Positions 50,731 through 59,401 of a stretch of DNA of 64,000 nt are shown one piece after another. The notes beneath the pieces are model-generated. The model worked only from the letters and a program-made list of their open reading frames with translations. It did not search any database and was not told where the DNA came from. Source of the DNA: Dyella kyungheensis. GTDB taxonomy: Bacteria > Pseudomonadota > Gammaproteobacteria > Xanthomonadales > Rhodanobacteraceae. Positions within the stretch are counted from its first letter, which is position 1. Each line of letters begins with the position of its first letter. The DNA is taken from contig NZ_JADIKC010000002.1 in the NCBI RefSeq assembly GCF_016905005.1, positions 248,001 to 312,000 of the forward strand, given 5' to 3'. The translations under genes and the position numbers were made by a program.

Positions 50731-51741
50731 AACGATACGGCAACCCGGGAGTGGGCGGAGCCGTTGGCGACCGGGGTGGCGCTGGCGAATGAGGGGTTGC
50801 GCCTGTTGTGGGTGAATCCGGCGCTGGCGGAGTTGCTGGACATCGGTCCGCGGAGCGCGGTGGGCCAGTCGCTCGCGGTGTTGTTGCATCGGCCGGCGTG
50901 GATGGCTTTGGCGGAACGGGCGTTGCGGGAGCCGTCGCCGCATCAGTTGCGCGGCATCGATATTCCTTCGGTGCGGGGCGAGACGGTGCGGGTGGATGTG
51001 TCGATGCAGCGACTGGCCAGTGGCGAGTTGCTGCTGGAAGTGCATGCGTTGGCACCGCCGGCCGCATCGGATACACCGCTGTCGGCCACGCTGCGCGGCT
51101 TTGCGCATGAGGTGAAGAATCCGCTGGCCGGTTTGCGTGGCGCGGCGCAGTTGTTGCAGCGGCGCGTGGAAGACGAACATCTACGCAATCTTGCCGGGCT
51201 GGTGATCGCCGAAGCCGATCGTCTGGCCGCGCTGGCCAATCGCCTGCTGCGTCATGACGGTGCTGCCGCGCAACTAGGCGAGGTAAATATCCATCAGCAG
51301 CTCGAACGCCTGGGTGACCTGCTGCTGGCCGAACCCTCGCCGCCAACGCTGCGCCACGACTACGACCCCAGCCTGCCGGATATCTATGGCGATGCCGATC
51401 GCTTGTTGCAGTTGCTGCTCAACCTCGCGCGCAATGCGATCGAGGCCGGCGCAACGACGCTGACATTTCGTACGCGCGCCGAGCCGGCCGTACGTCTGGG
51501 CGAACGCATGGCACGCATGGCGCTACGTGTGGACGTGATCGACGACGGTCCGGGTGTGCCCGAGCCGTTGCGCGACACCTTGTTCGAACCGCTGGTGTCG
51601 GGACGCGCCGATGGCAGCGGCCTGGGCCTGGCGCTGGCGCGCGAGATCGCCCGCGAACACGGTGGCGAGCTGCGCCACGTGGGGCGCGCGGGTGAAACCA
51701 CTTTCTCACTGTACTTGCCGATGGGGCACGCGCATGACTGA
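50728..51741 (+). CDS. glnL: Nitrogen regulation sensor histidine kinase NtrB
   Basis: A 337-residue soluble kinase. A PAS-like domain (residues ~8-108) is followed by the NtrB phosphorylation motif FAHEVKNPLAGLRGAAQLL with His127, N box LLLNLARNAIEAG, DDGPGVPEPL and GSGLGLALAREIAREHGG. In the family it phosphorylates NtrC under nitrogen limitation and becomes a phosphatase when bound by PII. Its stop overlaps the ntrC start by 8 bp. Its start codon lies in a perfect inverted repeat. No membrane segment is present, as expected. Confidence 0.93.
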   Translation: MNDTATREWAEPLATGVALANEGLRLLWVNPALAELLDIGPRSAVGQSLAVLLHRPAWMALAERALREPSPHQLRGIDIPSVRGETVRVDVSMQRLASGELLLEVHALAPPAASDTPLSATLRGFAHEVKNPLAGLRGAAQLLQRRVEDEHLRNLAGLVIAEADRLAALANRLLRHDGAAAQLGEVNIHQQLERLGDLLLAEPSPPTLRHDYDPSLPDIYGDADRLLQLLLNLARNAIEAGATTLTFRTRAEPAVRLGERMARMALRVDVIDDGPGVPEPLRDTLFEPLVSGRADGSGLGLALAREIAREHGGELRHVGRAGETTFSLYLPMGHAHD

Positions 51742-53131
51742 GCCACGCTCCGAGATCTGGATCGCCGACGACGATCGCGGCGTACGTTTCGTATTGGCCG
51801 AGGCGCTACGCGATGCGGGTCTGCAGGTGCGCGAATTCGGCGATGCCGAAGAAGTGCGCGAGGCATTGCGTTCCGCCTCGCCCGCCTTATTGGTCACCGA
51901 CGTGCGCATGCCGGGCGAAGGTGGGCTGGCGCTCATTGCCGCGCTGAAGGCGCAAGGCGTGGGACCGGTGATCGTGATGAGCGCGTTTACCGATGTCGCC
52001 ACCACGGCGGCGGCGTATCGCGCCGGCGCGGTGGATTATCTCGCCAAGCCGTTCGATCTCGATCAGGCGGTGGCTGCCGTTCAACGCGCGCTGGCTGATG
52101 TACCGTCAACGACTGCGGCGCCGGCCGCAGCTCCTGCGCCGACGCACGCCTTGCTCGGCGAAAGTCCGGCGATGCGCGAAGTGTTCCGCCTGATTGGTCG
52201 CGTAGCGGCGAGCGATCTCAATGTGTTGATCACCGGCGAAACCGGTACCGGCAAGGAACTGGTGGCGCGTGCGTTGCATGATGAAAGTGCGCGACGCGGC
52301 AAGCCGTTCGTCGCACTCAACACGGCTGCCATCCCCAGTGAACTGCTGGAAAGCGAATTGTTCGGCCATGAGGCCGGCGCTTTCACCGGCGCCAGCCGTC
52401 GTCACGCCGGTCGCTTCGAGCAGGCGGAAGGCGGCACCTTGTTCCTCGACGAAATCGGCGACATGCCGCTGGCCTTGCAGACGCGTCTGTTGCGCGTGCT
52501 GGCGGGCGGCGAGTTCTATCGCGTTGGCGGACGCGAACTCATTCGCGGCAACGTGCGCATCATTGCCGCCACCCATCAGGATCTGGATGTGCGCGTGGCG
52601 GCGGGACAGTTTCGTGCAGACCTCAAGCATCGCCTGGACGTGGTGCGCATCGAACTACCGCCGTTGCGCCAGCGTCGCAGCGACGTCCCTCTACTGGCAC
52701 AGCATTTCTTGGCCAGCGCGGCGCAGGAACTTCGCCTGCCGCCCAAGCGTTTCTCCAAGGCGGCATTGAAGGCGGTGGGACAACGCGATTTTCCCGGCAA
52801 CGTGCGCGAGCTGGAGAACCTGTGCCGTCGCCTGGCGGTGATTGCGCCCGGCAACGAGATTCTTCCTTCGGATCTCGGTGCGAGCACGTCCGCCAGCAGC
52901 TCCGGCGGTTGGACCGATGCGTTGCGCGAATGGGTCTCGCAGGCCTTGTCCGACGGCGAAGTGGATATCCACACGCGGGCACGCGAAGCACTCGACCAGA
53001 CTTTGTTGCAGGTGGCATTGGAAGCCCATGAAGGTCATCGCCAGCACGCCGCGGCGGCGCTGGGCGTCGGCCGCAACACCCTCACACGCAAGCTTGGCGC
53101 GTCGCGCACGCGTCGCCCGTCCAAATCCTGA
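51734..53131 (+). CDS. glnG: Nitrogen regulation response regulator NtrC (sigma-54 activator)
   Basis: A 465-residue enhancer-binding protein. The receiver has D56 in LVTDVRMPG and the KPFD lysine. The AAA+ domain has Walker A GETGTGKE (168-175), the sigma-54 contact loop GAFTGA (215-220), Walker [12 protein letters not shown] and the arginine-finger region. The C-terminal Fis-type HTH includes [17 protein letters not shown]. All functional motifs are intact. It is co-translated with NtrB and is the likely activator of the glnA promoter at 29268. Confidence 0.95.
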   Translation: MTEPRSEIWIADDDRGVRFVLAEALRDAGLQVREFGDAEEVREALRSASPALLVTDVRMPGEGGLALIAALKAQGVGPVIVMSAFTDVATTAAAYRAGAVDYLAKPFDLDQAVAAVQRALADVPSTTAAPAAAPAPTHALLGESPAMREVFRLIGRVAASDLNVLITGETGTGKELVARALHDESARRGKPFVALNTAAIPSELLESELFGHEAGAFTGASRRHAGRFEQAEGGTLFLDEIGDMPLALQTRLLRVLAGGEFYRVGGRELIRGNVRIIAATHQDLDVRVAAGQFRADLKHRLDVVRIELPPLRQRRSDVPLLAQHFLASAAQELRLPPKRFSKAALKAVGQRDFPGNVRELENLCRRLAVIAPGNEILPSDLGASTSASSSGGWTDALREWVSQALSDGEVDIHTRAREALDQTLLQVALEAHEGHRQHAAAALGVGRNTLTRKLGASRTRRPSKS

Positions 53132-53141
53132 GAGACCCGTC

Positions 53142-53591
53142 ATGAGCATCACCATTCGCATCGCCACTCGCGACGACATCACGCACATCGCGCAGTGGAA
53201 TAGTGCGATGGCGTGGGAAACTGAGCGTAAAGTTCTTGAGCCCGCTGTGATCACGCGCGGCGTCACCGCCGTGTTCGACGAACCACGCCGAGGTTTCTAC
53301 CTCGTAGCCGAGCGTGCCGGTGAACCCGCTGGCTGCCTGTTGATAACCTACGAATGGAGCGACTGGCGTGCTGGCGACTTCTGGTGGATCCAGAGCGTGT
53401 ACGTGGTGGAGTCGGCGCGTCGCGAAGGCGTGTTTCGGCAACTCTATGAAGACGCCAAGCAGCGTGCGAAGCAATCCGGTGCGGTGGGTTTACGGCTGTA
53501 CGTGGAAACGGAGAACGAGCGCGCGCAGCGTACGTATACCGGGCTGGGCATGAAGCGGTGTCATTACTTCATGTACGAAGCGGAGTTTTGA
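53142..53591 (+). CDS. GNAT family N-acetyltransferase
   Basis: A 149-residue GNAT with the fold order intact: ITIRIATRDDITHIAQWNSA, then GFYLVAERAGEPAGCLLITY, the acetyl-CoA loop VESARREGVFRQLYEDAK (motif A) and LYVETENERAQRTYTGLGMK. The SVYV-before-loop and ENERAQ features resemble small-molecule or protein acetyltransferases of the RimI type, but the substrate is not identifiable. It starts 10 bp after ntrC, so it is probably the third gene of the ntrBC transcript. A REP element follows. Confidence 0.88.
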   Translation: MSITIRIATRDDITHIAQWNSAMAWETERKVLEPAVITRGVTAVFDEPRRGFYLVAERAGEPAGCLLITYEWSDWRAGDFWWIQSVYVVESARREGVFRQLYEDAKQRAKQSGAVGLRLYVETENERAQRTYTGLGMKRCHYFMYEAEF

Positions 53592-53600
53592 GGGGCCCAC

Positions 53601-53623
53601 GTCGCGCACAAGTGCGCTCCCAC
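53601..53623 (-). repeat. REP element, GTGGGAGC type
   Basis: On the minus strand this 23-bp copy begins GTGGGAGCGC and ends GTGCGCGAC, with an internal palindrome GCGCAC/GTGCGC. It is identical to the copy at 59312-59334. It lies between convergent genes just after the GNAT stop. Confidence 0.82.
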
Positions 53624-53639
53624 AGAAGGCGCGCCTTGC

Positions 53640-56105
53640 TTAAGCAGGCAGCAATTGCTGGCTGAATTGTTCCGGCGGTATCGCGGTGCCGAACAGGAAG
53701 CCCTGCAGCAGTGAGCAGCCGGCGCGGCGCAGGTGCTCCGCCTGGGCAAGCGTTTCCACGCCTTCGGCGACCACGCTCATGTCCAGTCCGCGCGCCATGG
53801 TGATGATGGCGTCGGTGATGGCGGCGTTGTCGGCGTCGGTGGCGATGTCGCGCACGAAGGTGCGGTCGATCTTCAGCGCATCGATGGGGAAGTACTTTAG
53901 GTACGACAGGCTGCAATAGCCGGTGCCGAAATCGTCCAGCGCCAGACTCACGCCCAGGTCCTTGATGCCCTGCATGAGCGCGCGACTCTGGTCGCCCGCG
54001 GACATCACCATGCGTTCGGTCAGTTCGAGTTCGATCAGGGAGGGCGGCAGTTGCGCTTCTTCCAGCGCGGTTTTCAGGGTGGCGTGGAAGCCGGGGTGCT
54101 GGAACTGCGGCGCCGCCACGTTCACCGCCACCACGATGGATTTGCCGGCGCGATGCCAGGCACCTGCCTGGCGACACGCTTCGCGGATCACCCATTCGCC
54201 GATAGGCACGATCAGGCCGCTCTCTTCCGCCACCGGGATGAACTGATCGGGCATGTAGACGTCGCGGCCGTCCACCTGCCAGCGCAGCAACGCTTCGGCA
54301 CCGACGATGATGCCGGTGCGCGCATCGACCTTGGGCTGGTAGTGCAGGTGCAGGTCGCCTCGCTTGAGCGCCTTGCGCAGATCCTGCTCGATGCGCAGAC
54401 GTGCCGCGGGCAGTTCGCTCATCTGCGAAGTGAAGAAGCGATAGTCGTTGCGACCCTTCATCTTCACTTCGTACATGGCGACGTCGGCGTTGCGCAGCAT
54501 CGCTTCGGCATCGAGCGCATCGTCGGGATAGACGCTGATGCCCACGCTGTAAGTGATGTTGAACTCGCCCATCTTGCTCGCGGGCGAGGCCTGCCACAGC
54601 CGCATCAGCTTTTCGCACAGCTGGCTGGCGCCGGAGCGGCCGTCCACGTGCGACAGCAGCACCACGAACTCGTCTCCGCCGATGCGGCTCACGGTGTCTT
54701 CGTTGCGCAGATGATGGCGCAGGTGCGCAGCGAACGAACGCAGCAGGTCGTCGCCGGCCGTATGGCCGAGCGCATCGTTGATCTGCTTGAAGTGATCGAT
54801 GTCGATATGCAGCAGCGCCGCTTCGTCGTGGCGGCGTACCGCGGCGGCCAGCACCTGTTCCAGTCGCGATTGCAGCAGGCTGCGGTTGGGCAGCCCCGTG
54901 AGCGTGTCGTGCTGCGCCAGGTGCGCCATCTTCAGCGCCAACGCGCGCGTTTCGCTCACGTCGTGGAACACCAGCACCCCGCCAATGACGCTGCCTGCAT
55001 GGTCGTGGATGGAGGCGGCCGAATCCTCGATCGGCGTTTCGAAGCCGTTGCGATGGAGCAATACCGCGTTGCCCTTCAGTTCGACGATGGCGTCGCGCGT
55101 GATGGCATCCAGCAGGGGGCTGTGCAGCGGCTCGCGGGTGCGGCTGTCGATCAGCCGGAACACTTCGCTCATCGGCTGGCCGACTGCTTCGGCCTGGCTC
55201 CAGCCCGTCATCGCCTCGGCGATGGGGTTGAGCGAGGTCACGCGGTGCTGCAGGTCGGTGGTGATGACCGCATCGCCGATGGAGCGGAGCGTCACTTCGG
55301 CCAGCTCGCGTTCGCGGAACAGCGCTTCCTCGTAGGCCTTGCGCTGGCTGATGTCGAGAATCTGCGCGATCGCGTGATACGGCTCGCCGCTCATCGAACG
55401 CACCAGCGAAACGCTGAGCAGCACGTAGACCACATGGCCGTCGCGATGGATGTAGCGCTTCTCCAGTTGATACGTTTCGCGCCGGCCCTCCCTCAGTGAA
55501 CGCGACAGCTCGCGCGATGCGGGCAGGTCGTCGATATGGGTCAGGTCGGGCAGGGCGCGGGCGAGCAGTTCCTGCTCGTCGTAGCCCAGCATTTCGCAGA
55601 GCGCGGCATTCACCCGCAACATATGGCCTTCGGTGGTGACCAGGGCCATGCCGATGGGCGCATGCTGGAACGCGCCGAAGAAACGCTGCTCGCTTTCGCG
55701 CAGCTGCAGTTCCAGCGCGTGACGCGCGGTGATGTCGATGATCACGGTGAACACGCCACGCACGTTGCCGTGTTCGTCCAGGTCCGGCTGGAAATTGCCA
55801 TGCACATAGCAGCGTGCCGTACCGGCGAAGAGTTCGCCCTCGTACACCGCCGCTTCGCCGGCCAGGGCTTGCGCAAGACACGCACCGGCGCGTTCGAGGT
55901 TCCACATGCCGATGACTTCGTCGACGGTGCGACCGATCATCCGTTCCGGTTCGATGCCCAGCCAGGTGCGATGGGTGGCGTTGACGAAGCGAAAGCGCCG
56001 GTCGCGGTCGACGTAGGTGATCAGTGCGGGCGTGCCTTCCAGGACGTGGCTGGGCCACTGGCCCTCGCCTCCTGCAGGGACAAACTCGTGATCGGTTTGG
56101 CGCAT
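53640..56105 (-). CDS. PAS-PAS-PAS-GGDEF-EAL bifunctional cyclic-di-GMP protein
   Basis: An 821-residue soluble signalling protein. Three PAS-type domains (about residues 20-135, 140-265 and 270-390; RFRFVNATHRTWLG, MLRVNAALCEMLGYDEQEL, HRVTSLNPIAEAMTGWSQAE) precede a GGDEF domain with intact RIGGDEF and a C-terminal EAL domain with GAEALLRW, ELTERMVM, DDFGTGYCSLSYL and KIDRTFV. Both catalytic signatures are complete, so synthesis and hydrolysis of c-di-GMP are possible. No transmembrane segment is visible. ATG 56105 is preferred to the upstream GTG 56129. Confidence 0.94.
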   Translation of the reverse strand: MRQTDHEFVPAGGEGQWPSHVLEGTPALITYVDRDRRFRFVNATHRTWLGIEPERMIGRTVDEVIGMWNLERAGACLAQALAGEAAVYEGELFAGTARCYVHGNFQPDLDEHGNVRGVFTVIIDITARHALELQLRESEQRFFGAFQHAPIGMALVTTEGHMLRVNAALCEMLGYDEQELLARALPDLTHIDDLPASRELSRSLREGRRETYQLEKRYIHRDGHVVYVLLSVSLVRSMSGEPYHAIAQILDISQRKAYEEALFRERELAEVTLRSIGDAVITTDLQHRVTSLNPIAEAMTGWSQAEAVGQPMSEVFRLIDSRTREPLHSPLLDAITRDAIVELKGNAVLLHRNGFETPIEDSAASIHDHAGSVIGGVLVFHDVSETRALALKMAHLAQHDTLTGLPNRSLLQSRLEQVLAAAVRRHDEAALLHIDIDHFKQINDALGHTAGDDLLRSFAAHLRHHLRNEDTVSRIGGDEFVVLLSHVDGRSGASQLCEKLMRLWQASPASKMGEFNITYSVGISVYPDDALDAEAMLRNADVAMYEVKMKGRNDYRFFTSQMSELPAARLRIEQDLRKALKRGDLHLHYQPKVDARTGIIVGAEALLRWQVDGRDVYMPDQFIPVAEESGLIVPIGEWVIREACRQAGAWHRAGKSIVVAVNVAAPQFQHPGFHATLKTALEEAQLPPSLIELELTERMVMSAGDQSRALMQGIKDLGVSLALDDFGTGYCSLSYLKYFPIDALKIDRTFVRDIATDADNAAITDAIITMARGLDMSVVAEGVETLAQAEHLRRAGCSLLQGFLFGTAIPPEQFSQQLLPA

Positions 56106-56218
56106 CGTAAGTTCGGCCCGCTGGCGCACCCCCCGCGCCTTATCAGCGCATCATGCGCCAAGTAGGGCCGGCTGTGCAGATGGTCCCGGGTCCTTTGTGG
56201 ACCCGGCCGCGTCAACGG

Positions 56219-57346
56219 TCAGTGCAGGGCCTGGGCCGGCGCGCCCAACTGGCCTTCTGCATCGAGCAGGATGCAGCCAAGCGCATGCAGATCCGGCGAG
56301 ACGCCATGGCGTTCAGCCAGTTCGGTCACCAGCGGACCCAGCGCCTTGGGATGCAACGGGTAGCCGTGCGCCAGCACGCGGGCGCGACCGCCGTCGCCGC
56401 GCTGGGCCAGCGTCACCGCCACCACGCCGAGGCCAGGCGCTTCATGCGCGTAGAGCGCGGGCGCGTCGTAAGCGGGTTCGGCGGTGCCGAAGGTTTCGAG
56501 CAAGTAGCCCGAGGCGGGTTCGCTGTCGGCGAGCACCAGAGGTATGTGGTGCGCATCGAGCAGGGCAGCGTACTGGCGCAGCTCGAACACCACGCCGGCG
56601 AAATCGTGGGCGCGCTGGTTGAGCTCGCCCGGCTGGCTGCGCAACCACTCGGCGGGCGATTGCGCCTCGACCTTGCCGTCGTGGTAGCGCAGCGCGAGAC
56701 CGCGCGCGCTCATCGTGCTCTCCGGGCGATACGGCGTGAGCAGCGCGGCTTCGAGCAGGCTCCACAGCGGCGCGAGGTTCACGTGTTCGTACTGCACACA
56801 GGTGAGCGCGAGCAGATCGTTGCGGCTCAGATAGCGCGCATGCTCCAGGCGAACGCCCAGCGTGCGCATCAGCCAGTCGGCGGTGCGGGCGCCCGCTTCG
56901 CCGCGGCCGACCAGTTCCACTTCCAGTTTTTCCGACAGGCTTTCGGCCAGCGCCTCGGGGGCGAGCAGCGAGATCGGCAGCAGACGCATCGGGCCATCGG
57001 CGAACGCGGCTTCCGGCTCCAGCGGCTGGGCGGGCATATGGCCCTCGTGAGTGCCGAAGGCCACCACGTTCTCCAGATGGCCGCGTGGCACGCGTCGGGC
57101 CAGTTCATCCAGCGTGGCCCAGACGGGGAAGCCGGGCCGCAGCAGTTCCACCGCGTCGAACCATGCGCCGGCCAGCGCCAGTCGCGCCTCGGCCACCTGG
57201 GGAACCAGCGCGTGCAAATCCTCGGCGATCAATGCGGCCAGCTCGGCGGCCTCATCGCGGCTCAGCGTGCGCCGCGAGGGGATGTCACCGGCGGAGAGCT
57301 CCAGCGCGAGGACCACGGGGAGTGCGACGAGCGTTTGTGCTTCCAC
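56219..57346 (-). CDS. Conserved-looking hypothetical protein
   Basis: A 375-residue cytoplasmic protein with no signal or membrane segment and no motif I recognise. It has an N-terminal acidic/helical region (ALELSAGDIPSRRTLSRDEA), a middle domain (ENVVAFGTHEGHMPAQPLEP, RTADWLMRTLGVRLEHARYL) and a C-terminal alpha/beta part (AHEAPGLGVVAVTLAQRGDG). Codon use is like that of neighbouring genes and the frame is intact over its length. It is divergent from the thiolase gene. It may be specific to Xanthomonadales; this could not be checked. Confidence 0.72.
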   Translation of the reverse strand: MEAQTLVALPVVLALELSAGDIPSRRTLSRDEAAELAALIAEDLHALVPQVAEARLALAGAWFDAVELLRPGFPVWATLDELARRVPRGHLENVVAFGTHEGHMPAQPLEPEAAFADGPMRLLPISLLAPEALAESLSEKLEVELVGRGEAGARTADWLMRTLGVRLEHARYLSRNDLLALTCVQYEHVNLAPLWSLLEAALLTPYRPESTMSARGLALRYHDGKVEAQSPAEWLRSQPGELNQRAHDFAGVVFELRQYAALLDAHHIPLVLADSEPASGYLLETFGTAEPAYDAPALYAHEAPGLGVVAVTLAQRGDGGRARVLAHGYPLHPKALGPLVTELAERHGVSPDLHALGCILLDAEGQLGAPAQALH

Positions 57347-57462
57347 GGATCACGAACCCGAACAGCAAAGAACTAGAGTCTAACATTTGCGGGGTTTTGG
57401 GCTTTCACAGGGTGGCAGGGCGGGTTAGCCTTGAGGACTCGGTTCTTCGGACTGTTCCAGCC

Positions 57463-58746
57463 ATGGAAAACACGCTCAAGCGCGTCGGTGTGATCGGCGG
57501 TGTACGAATCCCGTTCTGCCGCAACAACACTGCCTACGCCGACGTCGGCAACTTCGGCATGTCGGTGAAAGTGCTTGGGTCCCTGGTGGAACGCTACGGC
57601 CTGCACGGCGTGGAGCTGGGCGAAGTGGCCATGGGTGCGGTGATCAAGCACTCCTCAGAGTGGAACCTGGCCCGCGAGGCGGTGCTGTCCTCGGGCTTGA
57701 AGCCCACCACCCCGGCGATCACCACCGCGCGTGCCTGCGGCACCTCGCTGGACAACGCCATCATCATCGCCAACAAGATCGCCACCGGGCAGATCGAAGC
57801 GGGCATCGCCGGCGGTTCGGACACCACCAGCGACGTGCCGATCGTGCTGGGCGAGCGCCTGCGCAAGCGTCTGCTCGCGGTCAACCGCGCCAAGACCTGG
57901 CAGGAAAAGCTGCGCACCGCCACGCAGGGTTTTTCGCTGAAGGAACTCAAGCCCGCGTTCCCGGGCGTGGCCGAGCCGCGCACCGGCATGTCGATGGGCG
58001 ACCACTGCGAGAAGATGGCCAAGGAGTGGCATATCGCCCGCCAGGCGCAGGATCAACTGGCACTGGACAGCCACCGCAAGCTCGCCGCTGCCTACGACGC
58101 CGGTTTCTTCGAGAACCTGGTGGTGCCGTTCCGCGGTTTGAAACGCGACGGCTTCCTGCGTCCGGACAGCAGCATGGAAAAGCTCGCCTCGCTCAAGCCC
58201 GCGTTCGACCGCAGCTCGGGCCACGGCACGCTCACGGCCGGCAATTCCACCGGTCTCTCCGATGGCGCGGCCGCGGTGCTGCTGGGCACGGAAGAATGGG
58301 CCAGCAAGCGCGGCCTGACCGTGCAGGCGTGGTTCCGCGATGCGGAAGTGGCGGCGGTGGATTTCGTGCATGGCGAAGGCCTGCTGATGGCACCCACCGT
58401 GGCGGTGCCGCGCATGCTGGCGCGCCACGGGCTCAGCCTGCAGGATTTCGATTTCTACGAGATCCACGAAGCCTTCGCGGCGCAGGTGCTGTGCACGCTG
58501 CGTGCGTGGGAAAGCGCGGACTACTGCAAGCACCGGCTTGGCCTCGAGCAGCCGCTGGGCGCGATCGATCCGGCCAAGCTCAACGTCAACGGCTCCAGTC
58601 TCGCCGTGGGTCATCCGTTTGCGGCCACCGGCGCGCGCATTGTCGCCACGCTGGCCAGGATGCTCGAGCAGAAGGGTTCCGGTCGCGGCCTGATCTCGAT
58701 CTGCACCGCCGGTGGCATGGGCGTCACCGCCATCCTCGAACGCTGA
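57463..58746 (+). CDS. Acetyl-CoA C-acyltransferase (thiolase, FadI-like)
   Basis: A 427-residue thiolase. The acyl-accepting Cys92 is in TTARACGTSLDNAI, followed by IAGGSDTTSD, the EIHEAFAAQ loop, GHPFAATGAR (His384) and the second catalytic Cys414 in CTAGGMGVT. Length and the long N-domain insertion fit the FadI/trifunctional-beta group rather than short biosynthetic thiolases. It should act in fatty-acid beta-oxidation or related acyl-CoA cleavage. The start at ATG 57463 matches the family N-terminus (RVGVIGGVRIPFCR). No fad partner gene is adjacent in the window. Confidence 0.9.
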   Translation: MENTLKRVGVIGGVRIPFCRNNTAYADVGNFGMSVKVLGSLVERYGLHGVELGEVAMGAVIKHSSEWNLAREAVLSSGLKPTTPAITTARACGTSLDNAIIIANKIATGQIEAGIAGGSDTTSDVPIVLGERLRKRLLAVNRAKTWQEKLRTATQGFSLKELKPAFPGVAEPRTGMSMGDHCEKMAKEWHIARQAQDQLALDSHRKLAAAYDAGFFENLVVPFRGLKRDGFLRPDSSMEKLASLKPAFDRSSGHGTLTAGNSTGLSDGAAAVLLGTEEWASKRGLTVQAWFRDAEVAAVDFVHGEGLLMAPTVAVPRMLARHGLSLQDFDFYEIHEAFAAQVLCTLRAWESADYCKHRLGLEQPLGAIDPAKLNVNGSSLAVGHPFAATGARIVATLARMLEQKGSGRGLISICTAGGMGVTAILER

Positions 58747-58773
58747 GCGCATTCGCTCGGAGTTGTTCTCACG

Positions 58774-59298
58774 ATGTTTCGCCTACGCACCACGATCAGC
58801 CTGAGCTTGCTTGCGCTGGCCGTGGGCGTGGCGGGAACCGCCTGGTTGAGCTCGCTCACGGGCGACTGGCAGGGACCCGCGGGCAAGGTTTCCGCACGCC
58901 GTGACACGGTGCGGACGGTGCTGCGCCGGCACGCTCGAACCCCGCCACCCGGGCAGCCGGCTGTTGTTGTGGCCACCGTACGTACCTCGGCAGCACCCAC
59001 TCATGTGGCGCCAGAGCTGCCCACGCTGACCCCCATCGAGATGCCTGCGCTGCCCACGTCGTGGCTGCAGCGCACCGCCTTCGTCGACGGTCGTGTGGTG
59101 CTGCGGCTCGGTATCGATGGGGAAGGCCGCGTGGATCAGGCCGCCGTGGCCGAATCCAGCGGCAACGCTGCACTCGACGAGCGCGCCCTGCGCACCGTTG
59201 CACGTTGGCGTTTCGCGGTGCCCGGCGACCATCCCGGGGGCCTGACCGGTGCGCTGGTCATGCGCTTCGACGCAACGCCGCCGAACGCTTCGCTGTAA
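58774..59298 (+). CDS. TonB C-terminal-domain protein (energy-transducer-like)
   Basis: A 174-residue protein with an N-terminal membrane anchor (ISLSLLALAVGVAGTAWL), a short Pro-containing linker (RTPPPGQPAVVV) and a C-terminal TonB domain (FVDGRVVLRLGIDGEGRVDQ, ESSGNAALDERALRTVARWRF). It is shorter than canonical TonB (~240 residues) and lacks a long Pro-Lys/Pro-Glu spacer. It may serve a specific receptor or another envelope role. No exbB/exbD genes or TonB-dependent receptor lie nearby. Confidence 0.83.
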   Translation: MFRLRTTISLSLLALAVGVAGTAWLSSLTGDWQGPAGKVSARRDTVRTVLRRHARTPPPGQPAVVVATVRTSAAPTHVAPELPTLTPIEMPALPTSWLQRTAFVDGRVVLRLGIDGEGRVDQAAVAESSGNAALDERALRTVARWRFAVPGDHPGGLTGALVMRFDATPPNASL

Positions 59299-59311
59299 AC
59301 GCCCCGCTCTT

Positions 59312-59334
59312 GTGGGAGCGCACTTGTGCGCGAC
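59312..59334 (+). repeat. REP element, GTGGGAGC type (left arm of an inverted pair)
   Basis: A 23-bp copy starting GTGGGAGCGC and ending GTGCGCGAC, in plus orientation, 14 bp after the TonB-family stop. It pairs with the inverted copy at 59366-59388. Confidence 0.82.
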
Positions 59335-59365
59335 AGCCTTACCTCGCGGCGGGAATGACACGCCT

Positions 59366-59388
59366 GTCGCGCACAAGTGCGCTTCCAC
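59366..59388 (-). repeat. REP element, GTGGGAGC type (right arm of an inverted pair)
   Basis: An inverted copy of the element at 59312-59334 with one change (GTGGAAGC for GTGGGAGC). The two copies, 31 bp apart, form a BIME-like unit between convergent genes that could fold as one long hairpin. Confidence 0.8.
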
Positions 59389-59401
59389 AGGAGTGACTTG
59401 G

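Noticed and set aside
47546..51346. A 1266-codon open frame on the minus strand across the autotransporter and ntrB
   Set aside because: It is the complement of glycine-rich repeat DNA (few stops arise opposite GGN codons), its product is low-complexity Ala/Arg/Thr, and it runs antisense through two well-supported genes.
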